Part shown: positions 35,753 to 45,326 of the stretch, one piece after another | How positions within the stretch are numbered: the first letter of the stretch is position 1 | How the letters are laid out: each line of letters starts with the position of its first letter | Assembly (NCBI RefSeq): GCF_963677685.1 | Contig: NZ_OY782186.1 | Coordinates: forward strand, 3,249,184 to 3,313,183 | Source of the DNA: an uncultured Bacteroides sp. | GTDB lineage: Bacteria > Bacteroidota > Bacteroidia > Bacteroidales > Bacteroidaceae | Length of the DNA stretch: 64,000 nt | Direction of reading: 5' to 3' | Notes under the pieces: generated by a model | The model's input: the letters and a program-made list of their open reading frames with translations, nothing else | Database searches by the model: none | Told to the model about the DNA's origin: nothing | Translations under genes and position numbers: made by a program

Positions 35753-37138
35753 ATGTTGAAACAAAAGACTCTAAAGGATAGCTTTTCGCTAAGCGGAAAA
35801 GGTCTTCACACTGGACTTGACCTTACAGTGACATTAAATCCTGCTCCTGAAAATCACGGATACAAGATACAACGTGTTGACCTGGAAGGCCAACCTATAA
35901 TTGATGCTGTTGCAGACAATGTTATTGAAACAACCCGCGGCACAGTATTGGCTAAAGGGGATGTCAAAGTCAGCACTATAGAACATGGTATGGCTGCATT
36001 ATATGCGTTAGGCATTGATAACTGTCTAATACAAGTTAATGGTCCGGAATTCCCTATATTAGATGGCAGTGCACAATATTATGTACAGCAAATAGAAAAA
36101 GTAGGAATAGAGGAACAGAATGCAGTAAAAGACTTCTATATCATTAAATCAAAAATAGAATTCCGTGACGAAGATAATGGTTCTTCTATTATCGTTTTAC
36201 CTGATGAAAATTTCAGTCTAAACGTACTTGTTTCTTACGATTCGGCTATCATACCTAATCAGTTTGCGACTCTCGAAGATATGACTAAATTCCCTTCTGA
36301 AATAGCTGCAAGTCGTACTTTTGTTTTTGTAAGAGAAATCGAGCCTTTACTTTCAGCCGGCTTAATAAGAGGTGGAGATTTGGACAATGCTATTGTTATT
36401 TATGAACAACAAATGTCTCAAGAAAACTACGACAAACTGGCTGACGTCATGAGAGTACCTCACATGGATGCAAGCAAATTAGGCTATATAAACCACAAAC
36501 CGTTAGTATGGCCTAATGAATGTGCTCGCCACAAACTATTGGACGTTATTGGTGATTTAGCTCTTATAGGGAAACCCATCAAAGGAAGAATTATAGCGAC
36601 TCGTCCGGGACATACGATTAACAATAAATTTGCGCGTAGAATGCGCAAAGAGATTCGTTTACATGATATCCAAGCTCCAATTTATAATTGCAATGAAGCT
36701 CCAATAATGGATGTAAATCGTATACGAGAACTCTTACCCCATCGCTATCCTTTCCAATTGGTCGATAAAGTTATTGAAATTGGTGCCAATTATATTGTCG
36801 GAGTGAAAAGCGTAACTGTAAATGAACCATTCTTCCAAGGTCACTTTCCTAAAGAACCAGTTATGCCAGGAGTATTGCAAGTAGAAGCAATGGCGCAAGT
36901 CGGAGGCTTACTCGTTTTAAACTCTGTTGATGAACCTGAACGATATTCCACCTACTTCATGAAAATAGATGGTGTGAAGTTCCGTCATAAAGTTGTTCCT
37001 GGAGATACCCTAGTATTTCGCGTAGAGTTACTTGCTCCTATCCGTAGAGGTATCTCTACCATGAAAGGTTATGTTTTCGTTGGTGAAAAAGTTACTTGCG
37101 AGGCAGAATTTATGGCGCAGATAGTTAAAAACAAATAA
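35753..37138 (+). CDS. lpxC/fabZ: Fused LpxC deacetylase / FabZ dehydratase
   Basis: Bifunctional protein of 461 residues. Residues 1-300 are UDP-3-O-acyl-N-acetylglucosamine deacetylase, the committed lipid A step: STIEHGMAALYALGIDN and HKLLDVIGDLALIG hold the zinc ligands and base. Residues 310-461 are 3-hydroxyacyl-ACP dehydratase: LLPHRYPFQLVDKV, then FFQGHFPKEPVMPGVLQVEA with the catalytic His and Glu. The fusion is a known feature of Bacteroidota and ties lipid A and fatty acid supply together. Confidence 0.97.
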   Translation: MLKQKTLKDSFSLSGKGLHTGLDLTVTLNPAPENHGYKIQRVDLEGQPIIDAVADNVIETTRGTVLAKGDVKVSTIEHGMAALYALGIDNCLIQVNGPEFPILDGSAQYYVQQIEKVGIEEQNAVKDFYIIKSKIEFRDEDNGSSIIVLPDENFSLNVLVSYDSAIIPNQFATLEDMTKFPSEIAASRTFVFVREIEPLLSAGLIRGGDLDNAIVIYEQQMSQENYDKLADVMRVPHMDASKLGYINHKPLVWPNECARHKLLDVIGDLALIGKPIKGRIIATRPGHTINNKFARRMRKEIRLHDIQAPIYNCNEAPIMDVNRIRELLPHRYPFQLVDKVIEIGANYIVGVKSVTVNEPFFQGHFPKEPVMPGVLQVEAMAQVGGLLVLNSVDEPERYSTYFMKIDGVKFRHKVVPGDTLVFRVELLAPIRRGISTMKGYVFVGEKVTCEAEFMAQIVKNK

Positions 37139-37147
37139 GAAGAAAGA

Positions 37148-37915
37148 ATGATAAGTCCTTTAGCATATATTCATCCCGAAGCTAAAATCGGAGAAAACAC
37201 AGAAATAGCCCCCTTTGTATATATTGATAAAAATGTAATTATTGGTGATAACAATAAAATAATGGCAAATGCCAATATTTTATACGGTTCGAGGATAGGA
37301 AACGGAAACACGATATTCCCGGGAGCCGTAATCGGAGCTATTCCACAAGATTTAAAGTTCAAAGGAGAAGAAACGACTGCCGAGATAGGCAATAACAATC
37401 TTATCCGCGAAAATGTAACTATAAACCGAGGCACGGCAGCAAAAGGAAAAACAGTTGTAGGAAGCGGTAACCTTTTAATGGAAGGAGTACATGTTGCTCA
37501 TGACGCCTTAATAGGAAACGGATGCATTATAGGCAACTCAACAAAAATGGCAGGAGAAATCATCATAGATGATAATGCTATCATTAGCGGTGCAGTTTTG
37601 ATGCATCAATTTTGCCGTATAGGAAGCTATGTTATGGTACAAGGTGGCTGTCGTTTCAGTAAAGATATCCCTCCTTATATTATTGCTGGAAGAGATCCCA
37701 TCACTTACAGTGGAATCAATATAATTGGTCTGCGTCGTCGTGGATTCTCCAATGAGAGTATTGAAAACATACACAACGCGTACCGCATCATCTATCAAAG
37801 TGGATTAAATATCACAGATGCTCTAAAAAAAGTAGAAACAGACATTAGTATGACTCCTGAAATAGAGTATATTGTAAACTTTATCCGCAATTCAGAACGA
37901 GGAATCATTAAATAG
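37148..37915 (+). CDS. lpxA: UDP-N-acetylglucosamine acyltransferase
   Basis: First acylation of lipid A synthesis. 255 residues of hexapeptide repeats (AYIHPEAKIGENTEIAPFVY..). The catalytic His is in EGVHVAHDALIGNGC, with the conserved NVTINRGTA strand and a helical C-terminal domain (RRGFSNESIENIHNAYRIIY). It is in the lpx operon, 9 bases after lpxC/fabZ. Confidence 0.96.
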   Translation: MISPLAYIHPEAKIGENTEIAPFVYIDKNVIIGDNNKIMANANILYGSRIGNGNTIFPGAVIGAIPQDLKFKGEETTAEIGNNNLIRENVTINRGTAAKGKTVVGSGNLLMEGVHVAHDALIGNGCIIGNSTKMAGEIIIDDNAIISGAVLMHQFCRIGSYVMVQGGCRFSKDIPPYIIAGRDPITYSGINIIGLRRRGFSNESIENIHNAYRIIYQSGLNITDALKKVETDISMTPEIEYIVNFIRNSERGIIK

Positions 37916-37939
37916 CAAAAGAGTAAACAGATAAAAACA

Positions 37940-38497
37940 ATGATATATAGATTTACAATTATCTCTGATGAAGTTGATGATTTTATCAGAGAAATACAAA
38001 TTGACCCGGAAGCTACTTTCTTTGATTTACACGATACAATCATTAAGTCAGTAGGCTATGCAGCTGATCAGATGACTTCTTTCTTCATTTGTGATGATGA
38101 CTGGGAGAAAGAAAAAGAAATCACCCTTGAAGAGATGAATGATGATCCGGAAATAGATAGTTGGGTCATGAAGGAGACTTTGCTTAATGAACTTATCGAA
38201 GACGAGAAGCAAAAACTTTTATATGTTTTCGATTACATGACTGAACGTTGTTTCTTTATCGAATTATCAGAAATCATTACAGGAAAAGAAATAAAGAGTC
38301 CCAAATGTACAAAACAACAGGGAGAAGCTCCTAAGCAAATTGTTGATTTTGAAGAATCTAGCAGTAGCAATAGTTCACTTGATTTAGATGAAACATTCTA
38401 TGGAGATCAAGATTTTGATATTACAGAATTTGATCCAAATGGTTTTGACGGTCTGAATGAAGATTCAGCTGATAGCAATTCCTCTTTCCAAGAATAA
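37940..38497 (+). CDS. pRiA4b ORF-3 / IS1096 TnpR-like protein
   Basis: 185 residues. The N-terminal 130 residues follow the pRiA4b ORF-3 fold (YRFTIISDEVDDFIREIQID, FDLHDTIIKSVGYAADQMTS, LLYVFDYMTERCFFIEL), a family also called IS1096 passenger TnpR-like. The C-terminal 50 residues are acidic and Ser-rich (EESSSSNSSLDLDE..). No transposase or terminal repeats are present, so here it behaves as a fixed gene. It lies between lpxA and miaA with short spacers. Function unknown. Confidence 0.82.
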   Translation: MIYRFTIISDEVDDFIREIQIDPEATFFDLHDTIIKSVGYAADQMTSFFICDDDWEKEKEITLEEMNDDPEIDSWVMKETLLNELIEDEKQKLLYVFDYMTERCFFIELSEIITGKEIKSPKCTKQQGEAPKQIVDFEESSSSNSSLDLDETFYGDQDFDITEFDPNGFDGLNEDSADSNSSFQE

Positions 38498-38506
38498 TGC
38501 TTATTA

Positions 38507-39415
38507 ATGACAAAGACATTAATTGTTCTCATAGGTCCTACAGGTGTCGGGAAAACAGATTTAAGCCTTCGGCTTGCTGAAAGATTCCAAACAAGTATCA
38601 TTTCAGCTGATTCCCGACAATTGTATGCCGACTTAAAAATAGGCACCGCCGCTCCTACTCCCCAAGAAATTCAAAGAGTTCCTCATTACTTTATCGGAAC
38701 ACTTCAGCTAACAGACTATTACAGTGCTGCCCAATATGAGACAGAAGCATTAAAAACTTTAGATTCCTTATTTAAAGAAAATGAGATTGCTATTCTCACC
38801 GGAGGATCAATGATGTATGTTGATGCTATTTGTAAAGGGATAGATGATATTCCTACTGTAGATAAAGATACTCGAGAGTTAATGCTTAATAGATACGAGG
38901 AAGAAGGATTAGAGAACTTGTGCAAAGAGTTAAAACTTTTAGATCCGGAATATTATAAAGTCGTAGATACAAAGAATCCCAAACGAATAATTCATGCATT
39001 AGAGATATGCTATATGACTGGCAAAACATATACCTCTTTTCGCACTCAACAAAAAAAACAACGCCCTTTTCGTATTATAAAAATAGGTTTAAAACGAGAA
39101 CGTGAAGAACTTTATAACCGTATTAACCAACGCGTGGAGAAGATGATGAAAGAAGGATTACTTGAGGAAGCTAAAAAAGTATATCCATTTCATAAACTCA
39201 ATTCTCTCAACACGGTAGGTTATAAAGAGCTATTTAAATACATTGAAGGGGAATGGAGCCTTCAATTTGCTGTAGACAAAATAAAACAAAATTCTCGTAT
39301 CTATTCTCGTAAGCAGATAACTTGGTTTAAACGGGACCCAGAAATTCATTGGTTCAATCCTGAGCAAGAACTTGAGATTTTTGATTTTCTTTCCAATGAA
39401 ATAAAGAAAATATAG
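38507..39415 (+). CDS. miaA: tRNA dimethylallyltransferase
   Basis: Adds the isopentenyl group to A37 of tRNAs that read UNN codons. 302 residues. Walker-like P-loop [11 protein letters not shown] at about 9-19, [19 protein letters not shown], then [15 protein letters not shown] and [13 protein letters not shown], and near the end [14 protein letters not shown]. It closes the plus-strand run that starts with the lpx genes. Confidence 0.96.
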   Translation: MTKTLIVLIGPTGVGKTDLSLRLAERFQTSIISADSRQLYADLKIGTAAPTPQEIQRVPHYFIGTLQLTDYYSAAQYETEALKTLDSLFKENEIAILTGGSMMYVDAICKGIDDIPTVDKDTRELMLNRYEEEGLENLCKELKLLDPEYYKVVDTKNPKRIIHALEICYMTGKTYTSFRTQQKKQRPFRIIKIGLKREREELYNRINQRVEKMMKEGLLEEAKKVYPFHKLNSLNTVGYKELFKYIEGEWSLQFAVDKIKQNSRIYSRKQITWFKRDPEIHWFNPEQELEIFDFLSNEIKKI

Positions 39416-39445
39416 CGTTCTAAAGAAACTGTTATTTGCTAAGAA

Positions 39446-40684
39446 TTAGAGTGCAAAAAGTTCTTTATATTTTCTTTCGACATAATCATCCAAATCAGAA
39501 TAGAATGAATTCACCTCGTCCAAATCCAATTTCCCATCCTTACGCCATTTTTCCAATTTAGGACTCACAAAAGCAAAAATCTTCTTTTCAACAGGAGCTA
39601 ATAGCTGCATAAAACCAGTTCCTTCATTGTTAAAAATAAGTTCCCAATTGAAATAACGGCTACTTCCCATACCTTGAGAATATGAAAATGCACAATCACG
39701 CAATATTACAGCCTTAGCACACAAAGGCGCAACTCCAGTAGAATTTTCACGAACCAGTAAATACGGTAGATGCTTTTCCGCACCCTTAACCCAAACAGGA
39801 ATAGCAACACTTGCAGGTGGATAACCTAAAACAGTCCACATCGTAGTTAATTCAGCCTTTTCATCTTTTCTAACTCCTTGCACTACTACAGAACAAGCAG
39901 TACTTTTACGCGCAATAAAATCTTGATCAACAAACCACCCCGAAGTTTTTGGACGATTAAAGTTACCACTCTTCAGATCAATACCTAATAATGAGTTAGT
40001 AAAAGAGCGAGATAACTCCTGAAAAATCCAAGCAGGAGTGATTTCTTTAGTTGCAGAAGCCGGCATCAACAGTTTATCCTCTTGCATATAACGAACATAC
40101 CCAGCACCTGCATTTATTTCACCGGCAAAAGAAAAATTGGTTCGCGCAATATAGCCACAAGGAGCATCTTTCGAGTTATTTGCATCATACATGGTATATT
40201 TGTAATTACCTACTTCAAACATAGCAGCACCTCCTTTAGCATCAATCACTCCGAAGTTAGCCTCTATCCCGCTAGGCTTTGCTATAGAATCTAAGAAATG
40301 CCTAAAATCATCTACGGTAGCACAAACTTCAAGAGCAAGTTTCATCACAGAACCATTTGCAGGACCACGCTCTTCACTAGCCTTCGGTTGCTCTAAATTA
40401 TAAGATTGCGTATTCATAATAGAGAATCCTGCAGAATTTGTACCAATCCATATTTCGTTAGGCTCTTTATCTACACTATTAACTATTGCAATGAATGAGT
40501 AGCGCTTACCAGAAAAATATTTCACACTATTCTGAGCATAATCCGTATCCCTGTTTTTCCATAGTAAAGGACGCCCATCCGACGTTATTTTACCCGATAT
40601 AACAGCAGAAGTGCAAGCCTGAATATCTTGAGAAGTTATTAATGAATAGGCAAAAAGTATCGTTAACAATAGAAATTTCTTCAT
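39446..40684 (-). CDS. Exported C45/N-terminal nucleophile hydrolase
   Basis: 412 residues from the ATG at 40684. A signal peptide (MKKFLLLTILFAYSLITSQDIQA) is followed at once by Cys24 (CTSAVISG), which would become the N-terminal nucleophile after cleavage. This is the layout of penicillin acylase/choloylglycine/C45 hydrolases. The early LWKNRDTD supplies the usual Arg and Asp; later EIWIGTNSAGFSIMNTQ and EANFGVIDAKGGAAMFEV are family-like. It may cut linear amides such as acylated amino acids; the substrate is unknown. A longer frame to 40720 would block the signal peptide. Confidence 0.85.
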   Translation of the reverse strand: MKKFLLLTILFAYSLITSQDIQACTSAVISGKITSDGRPLLWKNRDTDYAQNSVKYFSGKRYSFIAIVNSVDKEPNEIWIGTNSAGFSIMNTQSYNLEQPKASEERGPANGSVMKLALEVCATVDDFRHFLDSIAKPSGIEANFGVIDAKGGAAMFEVGNYKYTMYDANNSKDAPCGYIARTNFSFAGEINAGAGYVRYMQEDKLLMPASATKEITPAWIFQELSRSFTNSLLGIDLKSGNFNRPKTSGWFVDQDFIARKSTACSVVVQGVRKDEKAELTTMWTVLGYPPASVAIPVWVKGAEKHLPYLLVRENSTGVAPLCAKAVILRDCAFSYSQGMGSSRYFNWELIFNNEGTGFMQLLAPVEKKIFAFVSPKLEKWRKDGKLDLDEVNSFYSDLDDYVERKYKELFAL

Positions 40685-40818
40685 CTTAATCGCATTTTTG
40701 AAATAATTAGCTTTACACAAACATACTCACTTATCTCATAATAACCTCATTATGAACAGAATTAAATTGTAAAAATCAAAAATGAAAATAAACTGATGAA
40801 TAGACTAGTCGCCTACTA

Positions 40819-42252
40819 CTACTCAACTGGTGTCAACCCCATCTTTCTACCTCGCTGTAGCATGAAAGCATAAGCAGCTTCGTATTCATTAGGAATCACT
40901 CCATCCAAGATAGCATCTTTTATTGCACTTTTCAACGCTCCCACCTCTTGGCAAGGCTTCAAACCAAACACATCCATAATCATCTCTCCACTCACAGGAG
41001 GTTGAAAGTTTCGAACACGATCTTTTTCTTCAAGGTCTTTTAGTTTCTGCCTAACCAACTTAAAATTATTAAGAAAACGTTGTTTTCTCTCTGAGTTCTT
41101 CGACGTAATATCAGCTTCACAAAGCGTCATCAGATCATCAATATCATCTCCTGCTTCAAAAAGTAAACGGCGAACAGCCGAATCGGTAACTACATCATTT
41201 GATATCACAATGGGACGCATATGCAAACTCACCATCTTTTGCACATATTTTAATTTTTCATTCATCGGTAGTTTCATACGGCGAAAAATATCGGGTAGCA
41301 TACGTTCTCCTATGAAATTATGATTATGAAATGTCCAACCAGCTTTAGGTTCCCAACGCTTCGTTACTGGTTTAGCTATATCATGTAACAAAGCAGACCA
41401 ACGCAACCAAAGATTATCAGTCTCCTTGCAAATATTATCCAATACTTCAAGCGTATGATAAAAATTATCCTTATGCGCTTTCCCATTACGACTTTCAACT
41501 CCCTGCAAAGCTACTAATTCTGGAAAAATGAGTGATAAAAGCCCTGAACGATCCAAATCAATAAATCCCTTTGAAGGAATTGGAGAGAGAATAATTTTAT
41601 TCAATTCATCAGCAATACGCTCCTTAGAGATTATTTCTATACGGTCTTTATTGCGGCAAAGAGACTCGAAAGTCTCATCATCAATATAAAAATTAAGTTG
41701 AGTCGCAAAACGAATACAACGCATCATTCGAAGCGGATCATCACTAAAAGTTATATCAGGATCCATCGGAGTACGAATAACTTTCTCCTTAAGATCTTTT
41801 ATGCCACCAAATGGATCAACTAATTCCCCGAAACGACTTTTATTAAGGCAAACAGCTAGCGCGTTAATGGTAAAATCACGACGGTTCTGATCATCTTCTA
41901 ATGTCCCATCTTCAACAATCGGCTTACGCGAATCATGGCTATATGACTCTTTACGAGCCCCTACAAATTCAACTTCTATGCCATTACACTTTACTTGTGC
42001 AGTTCCAAAATTTTTAAAGACAGAGACACGGGCGTTCTTTCCCAAACGTTTTCCCAATGCTTCAGCCATCTCAATCCCACTACCAACCACTACAATATCT
42101 ATATCTTTAGAAGGACGTTGAAGAAATATATCACGCACATATCCTCCCACTGCATAACAATCCAAACCCAACATATCTGCAGTTTCAGATATTTGAGTAA
42201 ATATTTTATCATCAAAATGCAGCATCAACTCCTCTTTTGTCAACTCTACCAT
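40819..42252 (-). CDS. cca: CCA-adding tRNA nucleotidyltransferase with HD domain
   Basis: 477 residues. The class II nucleotidyltransferase head has AVGGYVRD followed by DIDIVVVG and later RRDFTINALAV and DPLRMMRCIRFATQL. An HD phosphohydrolase domain follows (LLHDIAKPVTKRW.. FHNHNFIGER). It builds or repairs the 3' CCA end of tRNAs; a poly(A) polymerase of the same family cannot be fully excluded by eye. It is divergent from the lipoprotein at 42336. Confidence 0.92.
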   Translation of the reverse strand: MVELTKEELMLHFDDKIFTQISETADMLGLDCYAVGGYVRDIFLQRPSKDIDIVVVGSGIEMAEALGKRLGKNARVSVFKNFGTAQVKCNGIEVEFVGARKESYSHDSRKPIVEDGTLEDDQNRRDFTINALAVCLNKSRFGELVDPFGGIKDLKEKVIRTPMDPDITFSDDPLRMMRCIRFATQLNFYIDDETFESLCRNKDRIEIISKERIADELNKIILSPIPSKGFIDLDRSGLLSLIFPELVALQGVESRNGKAHKDNFYHTLEVLDNICKETDNLWLRWSALLHDIAKPVTKRWEPKAGWTFHNHNFIGERMLPDIFRRMKLPMNEKLKYVQKMVSLHMRPIVISNDVVTDSAVRRLLFEAGDDIDDLMTLCEADITSKNSERKQRFLNNFKLVRQKLKDLEEKDRVRNFQPPVSGEMIMDVFGLKPCQEVGALKSAIKDAILDGVIPNEYEAAYAFMLQRGRKMGLTPVE

Positions 42253-42276
42253 GCTTCTTTATTAAGTTTTAAGTTG

Positions 42277-42312
42277 CAAAAATACAAAAAACTGATATTA
42301 TTTGTATTTTTG
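42277..42312. promoter_or_regulatory. Divergent -7 elements for cca and the 42336 gene
   Basis: On the minus strand TATTTTTG lies at 42284-42277, facing cca. On the plus strand TATTTTTG lies at 42305-42312, facing the lipoprotein gene. They are 20 bases apart. Confidence 0.55.
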
Positions 42313-42335
42313 TTGTCCATAAAGAAACCGAATAT

Positions 42336-43175
42336 ATGAAGAAACTTATAATTGCGCTCTGTACTATCACTTTATTGGGGGGATGTGGTAACAATATAGA
42401 AAAAAAAGCAAACGAGAAATTACAAATTGCTCGTGAATATATCCAACAAGGCAAATATAGTGAAGCCAAAATAACAATAGACAGTATTAAGATACTTTAC
42501 CCAAAAGCATTCGAAGCTAGACGAGAAGGACTAAAAATAGTTCAGCAAGCCGAACTAAAAGAGCAACAGCACAGTCTAATTTACCTTGATAGCATATTAC
42601 AAGCCAAGCAAGGACAATTTGAACAAATAAAGCATAAGTTTACTTTTGAAAAAGACGCAAAATATCAAAGCATCGGAAATTATTTTTGGCCTACACAAAC
42701 AATAGAAAAAAACCTCCATCGTTCTTATCTCCGTTTTCAAGTCGATGAACATGGAACAATGATAATGACCTCCATCTTCTGTGGAAAAAGCAACATTCAC
42801 CACTCCCATGTAAAAGTGAGTGCTTCTGATGGTAGCTTTGCAGAAACTCCGGTCTCTAAAGATATATATGAAACAACAGATTTAGGAGAAAAAATAGAAA
42901 AAGCCGACTACAAATTAAGAGAAGATGGCAATGTTATAGGATTCATTTATCTGAACAGACAAAAAAACATATCCGTAAGTCTGCTGGGAGATCGTAACTA
43001 TTCTTTTAAGATGAAGTCTTCAGATAAAACTGCTCTTACAAATATATATGAACTCTCACAAATTTTATCTTCTATAGAACAAATAAAGAAAGAGATTAAA
43101 GAAGCTAATCTAAAAATAGAGTTTATCACTAGAAAAATGAAAGATAATGCTGAAAAAGAAGCTACCTCTAAATAA
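42336..43175 (+). CDS. Lipoprotein of unknown function
   Basis: 279 residues. Lipoprotein signal MKKLIIALCTITLLGGC, then a TPR-like helical pair (EKLQIAREYIQQGKYSEAKI), a coiled region, and a beta-rich middle (YLRFQVDEHGTMIMTSIFCG). It ends with a helical tail (ILSSIEQIKKEIKEANLKIE). I know no name for the family, which seems common in Bacteroides. It ends opposite ruvA, with a hairpin between them. Confidence 0.75.
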   Translation: MKKLIIALCTITLLGGCGNNIEKKANEKLQIAREYIQQGKYSEAKITIDSIKILYPKAFEARREGLKIVQQAELKEQQHSLIYLDSILQAKQGQFEQIKHKFTFEKDAKYQSIGNYFWPTQTIEKNLHRSYLRFQVDEHGTMIMTSIFCGKSNIHHSHVKVSASDGSFAETPVSKDIYETTDLGEKIEKADYKLREDGNVIGFIYLNRQKNISVSLLGDRNYSFKMKSSDKTALTNIYELSQILSSIEQIKKEIKEANLKIEFITRKMKDNAEKEATSK

Positions 43176-43207
43176 CAATGGCAAAATCATATCTTAACCG
43201 AATAGAG

Positions 43208-43246
43208 ATATCAAGGAGGGAATAACAAAATATATCCCTCCGATAT
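43208..43246. terminator. Bidirectional hairpin between convergent genes
   Basis: GGAGGGA (43215-43221) pairs with TCCCTCC (43235-43241), extended by ATATC/GATAT outside a 2-base bulge. It lies between the stops of the lipoprotein gene and ruvA. Confidence 0.7.
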
Positions 43247-43253
43247 AAAAGAG

Positions 43254-43844
43254 CTACAACCTCTTCAATGCTAATTTGATCACCTTTTCAACAGGTATAG
43301 TAGGCTCTTCTTGCAGAATAAGATTCACCACTTTTTGGGAAGGTACTGCCGCAAAACCTAACATTGTAAGTGCCGCTACAGCCTCTTCATGCACTTCCAC
43401 ATTCATCATCGCAACTCCTGAACTAATACTAGCCGCTCCCGACGTAGTCTTTATTTTATCTTTCAAATCAACAATAACTCGTTGAGCCGTTTTTAGCCCA
43501 ATTCCTTTTACTGTTTTTAGCAAATTAGCATTTTCAGAACTTATCACATTACAAAGTTCCGAAGGAGAAAGTGCAGAAAGTATCATACGTGCAGTATTGC
43601 CTCCAATACCCGAGACAGAAATAAGTAGTAAAAAAAGCTCTCTTTCCTGTTTATCTGAGAAGCCGTAAAAGACATATGCATCTTCACGAATAGCCTCGTA
43701 TATATAGAGTTTACAAGTGGACTTACCCTGAATTGCAGAATAAGTATTCAATGAAATGTTCGCTAAATAACCTAAACCATTACAATCAATCACTGCTGTT
43801 GCCGGAGTTAATTCAGCAATCTCTCCTTTAATATATTCTATCAT
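43254..43844 (-). CDS. ruvA: Holliday junction helicase subunit RuvA
   Basis: Binds four-way DNA junctions and loads the RuvB motor. 196 residues, normal length. N-terminal OB fold ([20 protein letters not shown]), then helix-hairpin-helix units around [17 protein letters not shown] and [20 protein letters not shown], and a C-terminal RuvB-binding helix domain ([14 protein letters not shown]). A -7-like TACTTTTG lies on the minus strand at 43891-43884. Nothing else was seen in the 320-bp spacer to the next gene except that gene's promoter. Confidence 0.96.
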   Translation of the reverse strand: MIEYIKGEIAELTPATAVIDCNGLGYLANISLNTYSAIQGKSTCKLYIYEAIREDAYVFYGFSDKQERELFLLLISVSGIGGNTARMILSALSPSELCNVISSENANLLKTVKGIGLKTAQRVIVDLKDKIKTTSGAASISSGVAMMNVEVHEEAVAALTMLGFAAVPSQKVVNLILQEEPTIPVEKVIKLALKRL

Positions 43845-44088
43845 ATAACTCCAAGTTTATTATACATTATAAATCTTAACGGACAAAAGTAATAAAAAAG
43901 ATGGGAGCGATCATTATTGAACATGACAACATTAAAAAAGATCGATCAAAACAATCTTAAGCAAATATTCCTTCTTTAAAAAAAACAATAAAAAGAGTCA
44001 CAATACTCCCACACACAGCTCTACTCGCATTCATAAATTTTATTTTTTAAAAAAGGCAATATTTTATTCATTCATCCGAGGAGTTCAC

Positions 44089-44096
44089 TAACTTTG
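44089..44096 (+). promoter_or_regulatory. -7 element for the PAQR gene
   Basis: TAACTTTG at 44089-44096, 72 bases before the ATG at 44168. No clear -33 element. Confidence 0.45.
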
Positions 44097-44167
44097 CCAA
44101 AACAGTTTCTCAAGCCTACGCCGGAAAAATAGTTTTAAAGAAAGAATAAACGCCCTATAAATCAAGA

Positions 44168-44818
44168 ATGAATACTAAAAGATATACCCCAGGCGAAGAA
44201 TTGGCCAACACTCTCTCGCATGGCATAGGCATCCTGTTCGGACTTATAGCCGGATATTTTTTATTAAAAAGAGCTCAACATTATCCTGATCCATGGGCCG
44301 TGCTCTGCGTTTCCATTTATCTATTAGGAATGCTCAGTTCATACATCAGTTCCACATGGTATCACGGTACTCTACCCGGCAAACGGAAAGAATTACTCCG
44401 CAAATTCGACCACGCAGCTATCTACTGGCACATTGCCGGAACTTATACTCCTTTCACCCTGATTACCATGCGTAATGCTGAATATTGGGGATGGGGAGTA
44501 TTTAGCTTTGTATGGATAGCTGCTATAGTAGGTACAATACTGAGTTTCAAAAAATTAAAAGAACATAGCAATCTTGAAACAATATGCTATGTTGCCATGG
44601 GGTCTGCCATATTGATAGCTATGAAACCACTAAGTCAATGCTTGCAAAACACTCATACCATGAATGCTTTATGGTGGTTAATAGCAGGTGGAGTATCTTA
44701 TATCATAGGAGCACTGTTCTATTCTTTCCGGAAAATAAGATACATGCATTCTGTTTTTCACCTTTTTTGCTTGGGAGGAAGCATCTGTCATATCATCTCT
44801 ATTTGGATAATTTTATAA
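44168..44818 (+). CDS. PAQR / hemolysin III family membrane protein
   Basis: 216 residues with seven predicted membrane spans. Family motifs: ELANTLSHGIGILFGL at the start (His-bearing), SSTWYHGTLPG, KFDHAAIYWHIAGTYTPF, and a final HSVFHLFCLGGSICHIISIW. These His residues form the metal site of PAQR proteins. Despite the hemolysin III name, most bacterial members (YqfA) are not toxins and affect membrane lipid balance. Confidence 0.93.
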   Translation: MNTKRYTPGEELANTLSHGIGILFGLIAGYFLLKRAQHYPDPWAVLCVSIYLLGMLSSYISSTWYHGTLPGKRKELLRKFDHAAIYWHIAGTYTPFTLITMRNAEYWGWGVFSFVWIAAIVGTILSFKKLKEHSNLETICYVAMGSAILIAMKPLSQCLQNTHTMNALWWLIAGGVSYIIGALFYSFRKIRYMHSVFHLFCLGGSICHIISIWIIL

Positions 44819-44939
44819 ATAGAATTTTCTAAAAAGTTTTCCATAACGGAAAACTTTGATAATCAGAGAGAAAGAAAAGTTCTCCAAAATCATCTACACT
44901 TTTAACACAAAAAAAAGTATAAGATATAAGTCTAAATAC

Positions 44940-44947
44940 TATCTTTG
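44940..44947 (+). promoter_or_regulatory. -7 element in front of the cobalamin riboswitch
   Basis: TATCTTTG, exact TAnnTTTG match. Transcription would start near 44954, at the first bases of the aptamer. Confidence 0.65.
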
Positions 44948-44952
44948 CTAAA

Positions 44953-45109
44953 GTTTTGGTACTAAAAAGAGGTTTAGTGAATGGGAATGTCGTGCAAATC
45001 GACAACAGTACCCGCTGCTGTAATTCTCTGAGAATCTGATACATATATGTCACTGTGTCCTACATGGGAAGACGTATTAGAGGAGAGATAAGTCAGAAGA
45101 CCGACCAGA
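44953..45109 (+). promoter_or_regulatory. Cobalamin (B12) riboswitch upstream of nrdDG
   Basis: The conserved core of the AdoCbl aptamer is readable in order: TTTTGGTAC at the 5' end, GGGAATGTCGTGCAAATCGA, CAGTACCCGCTGCTGTAA, GTCACTG, GGGAAGACG, and the B12-box-like AGTCAGAAGACCGACC at 45091-45106. Downstream, 45126-45156 can fold into a stem with a GCTTT/AAAGC core, and a long AT-rich leader follows to the ATG at 45327. In other bacteria such switches shut off B12-independent isozymes when cobalamin is present. Here it would control class III ribonucleotide reductase. Confidence 0.9.
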
Positions 45110-45326
45110 ATAGTAATAGCATAATAATTACGCTTTCGGGAGTTAAAGCCAGTAATATCAATCACTCTATTTTAGAGCACATGATATGTTATTGTAATTT
45201 TCTTATATAGAATATTACAATACTTTATACACTTCTCTGTAACAGAGAGTCCTCTCACTGTCGGCGTAATTAATAGCATTATCAAACAGAGCATATTGAT
45301 TACAATATTTACTAAAATACAGGTTT

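Noticed and set aside
37940-38497. Insertion sequence around the IS1096 TnpR-like gene
   Set aside because: No transposase, no terminal inverted repeats and no target duplication; flanking operon is intact.
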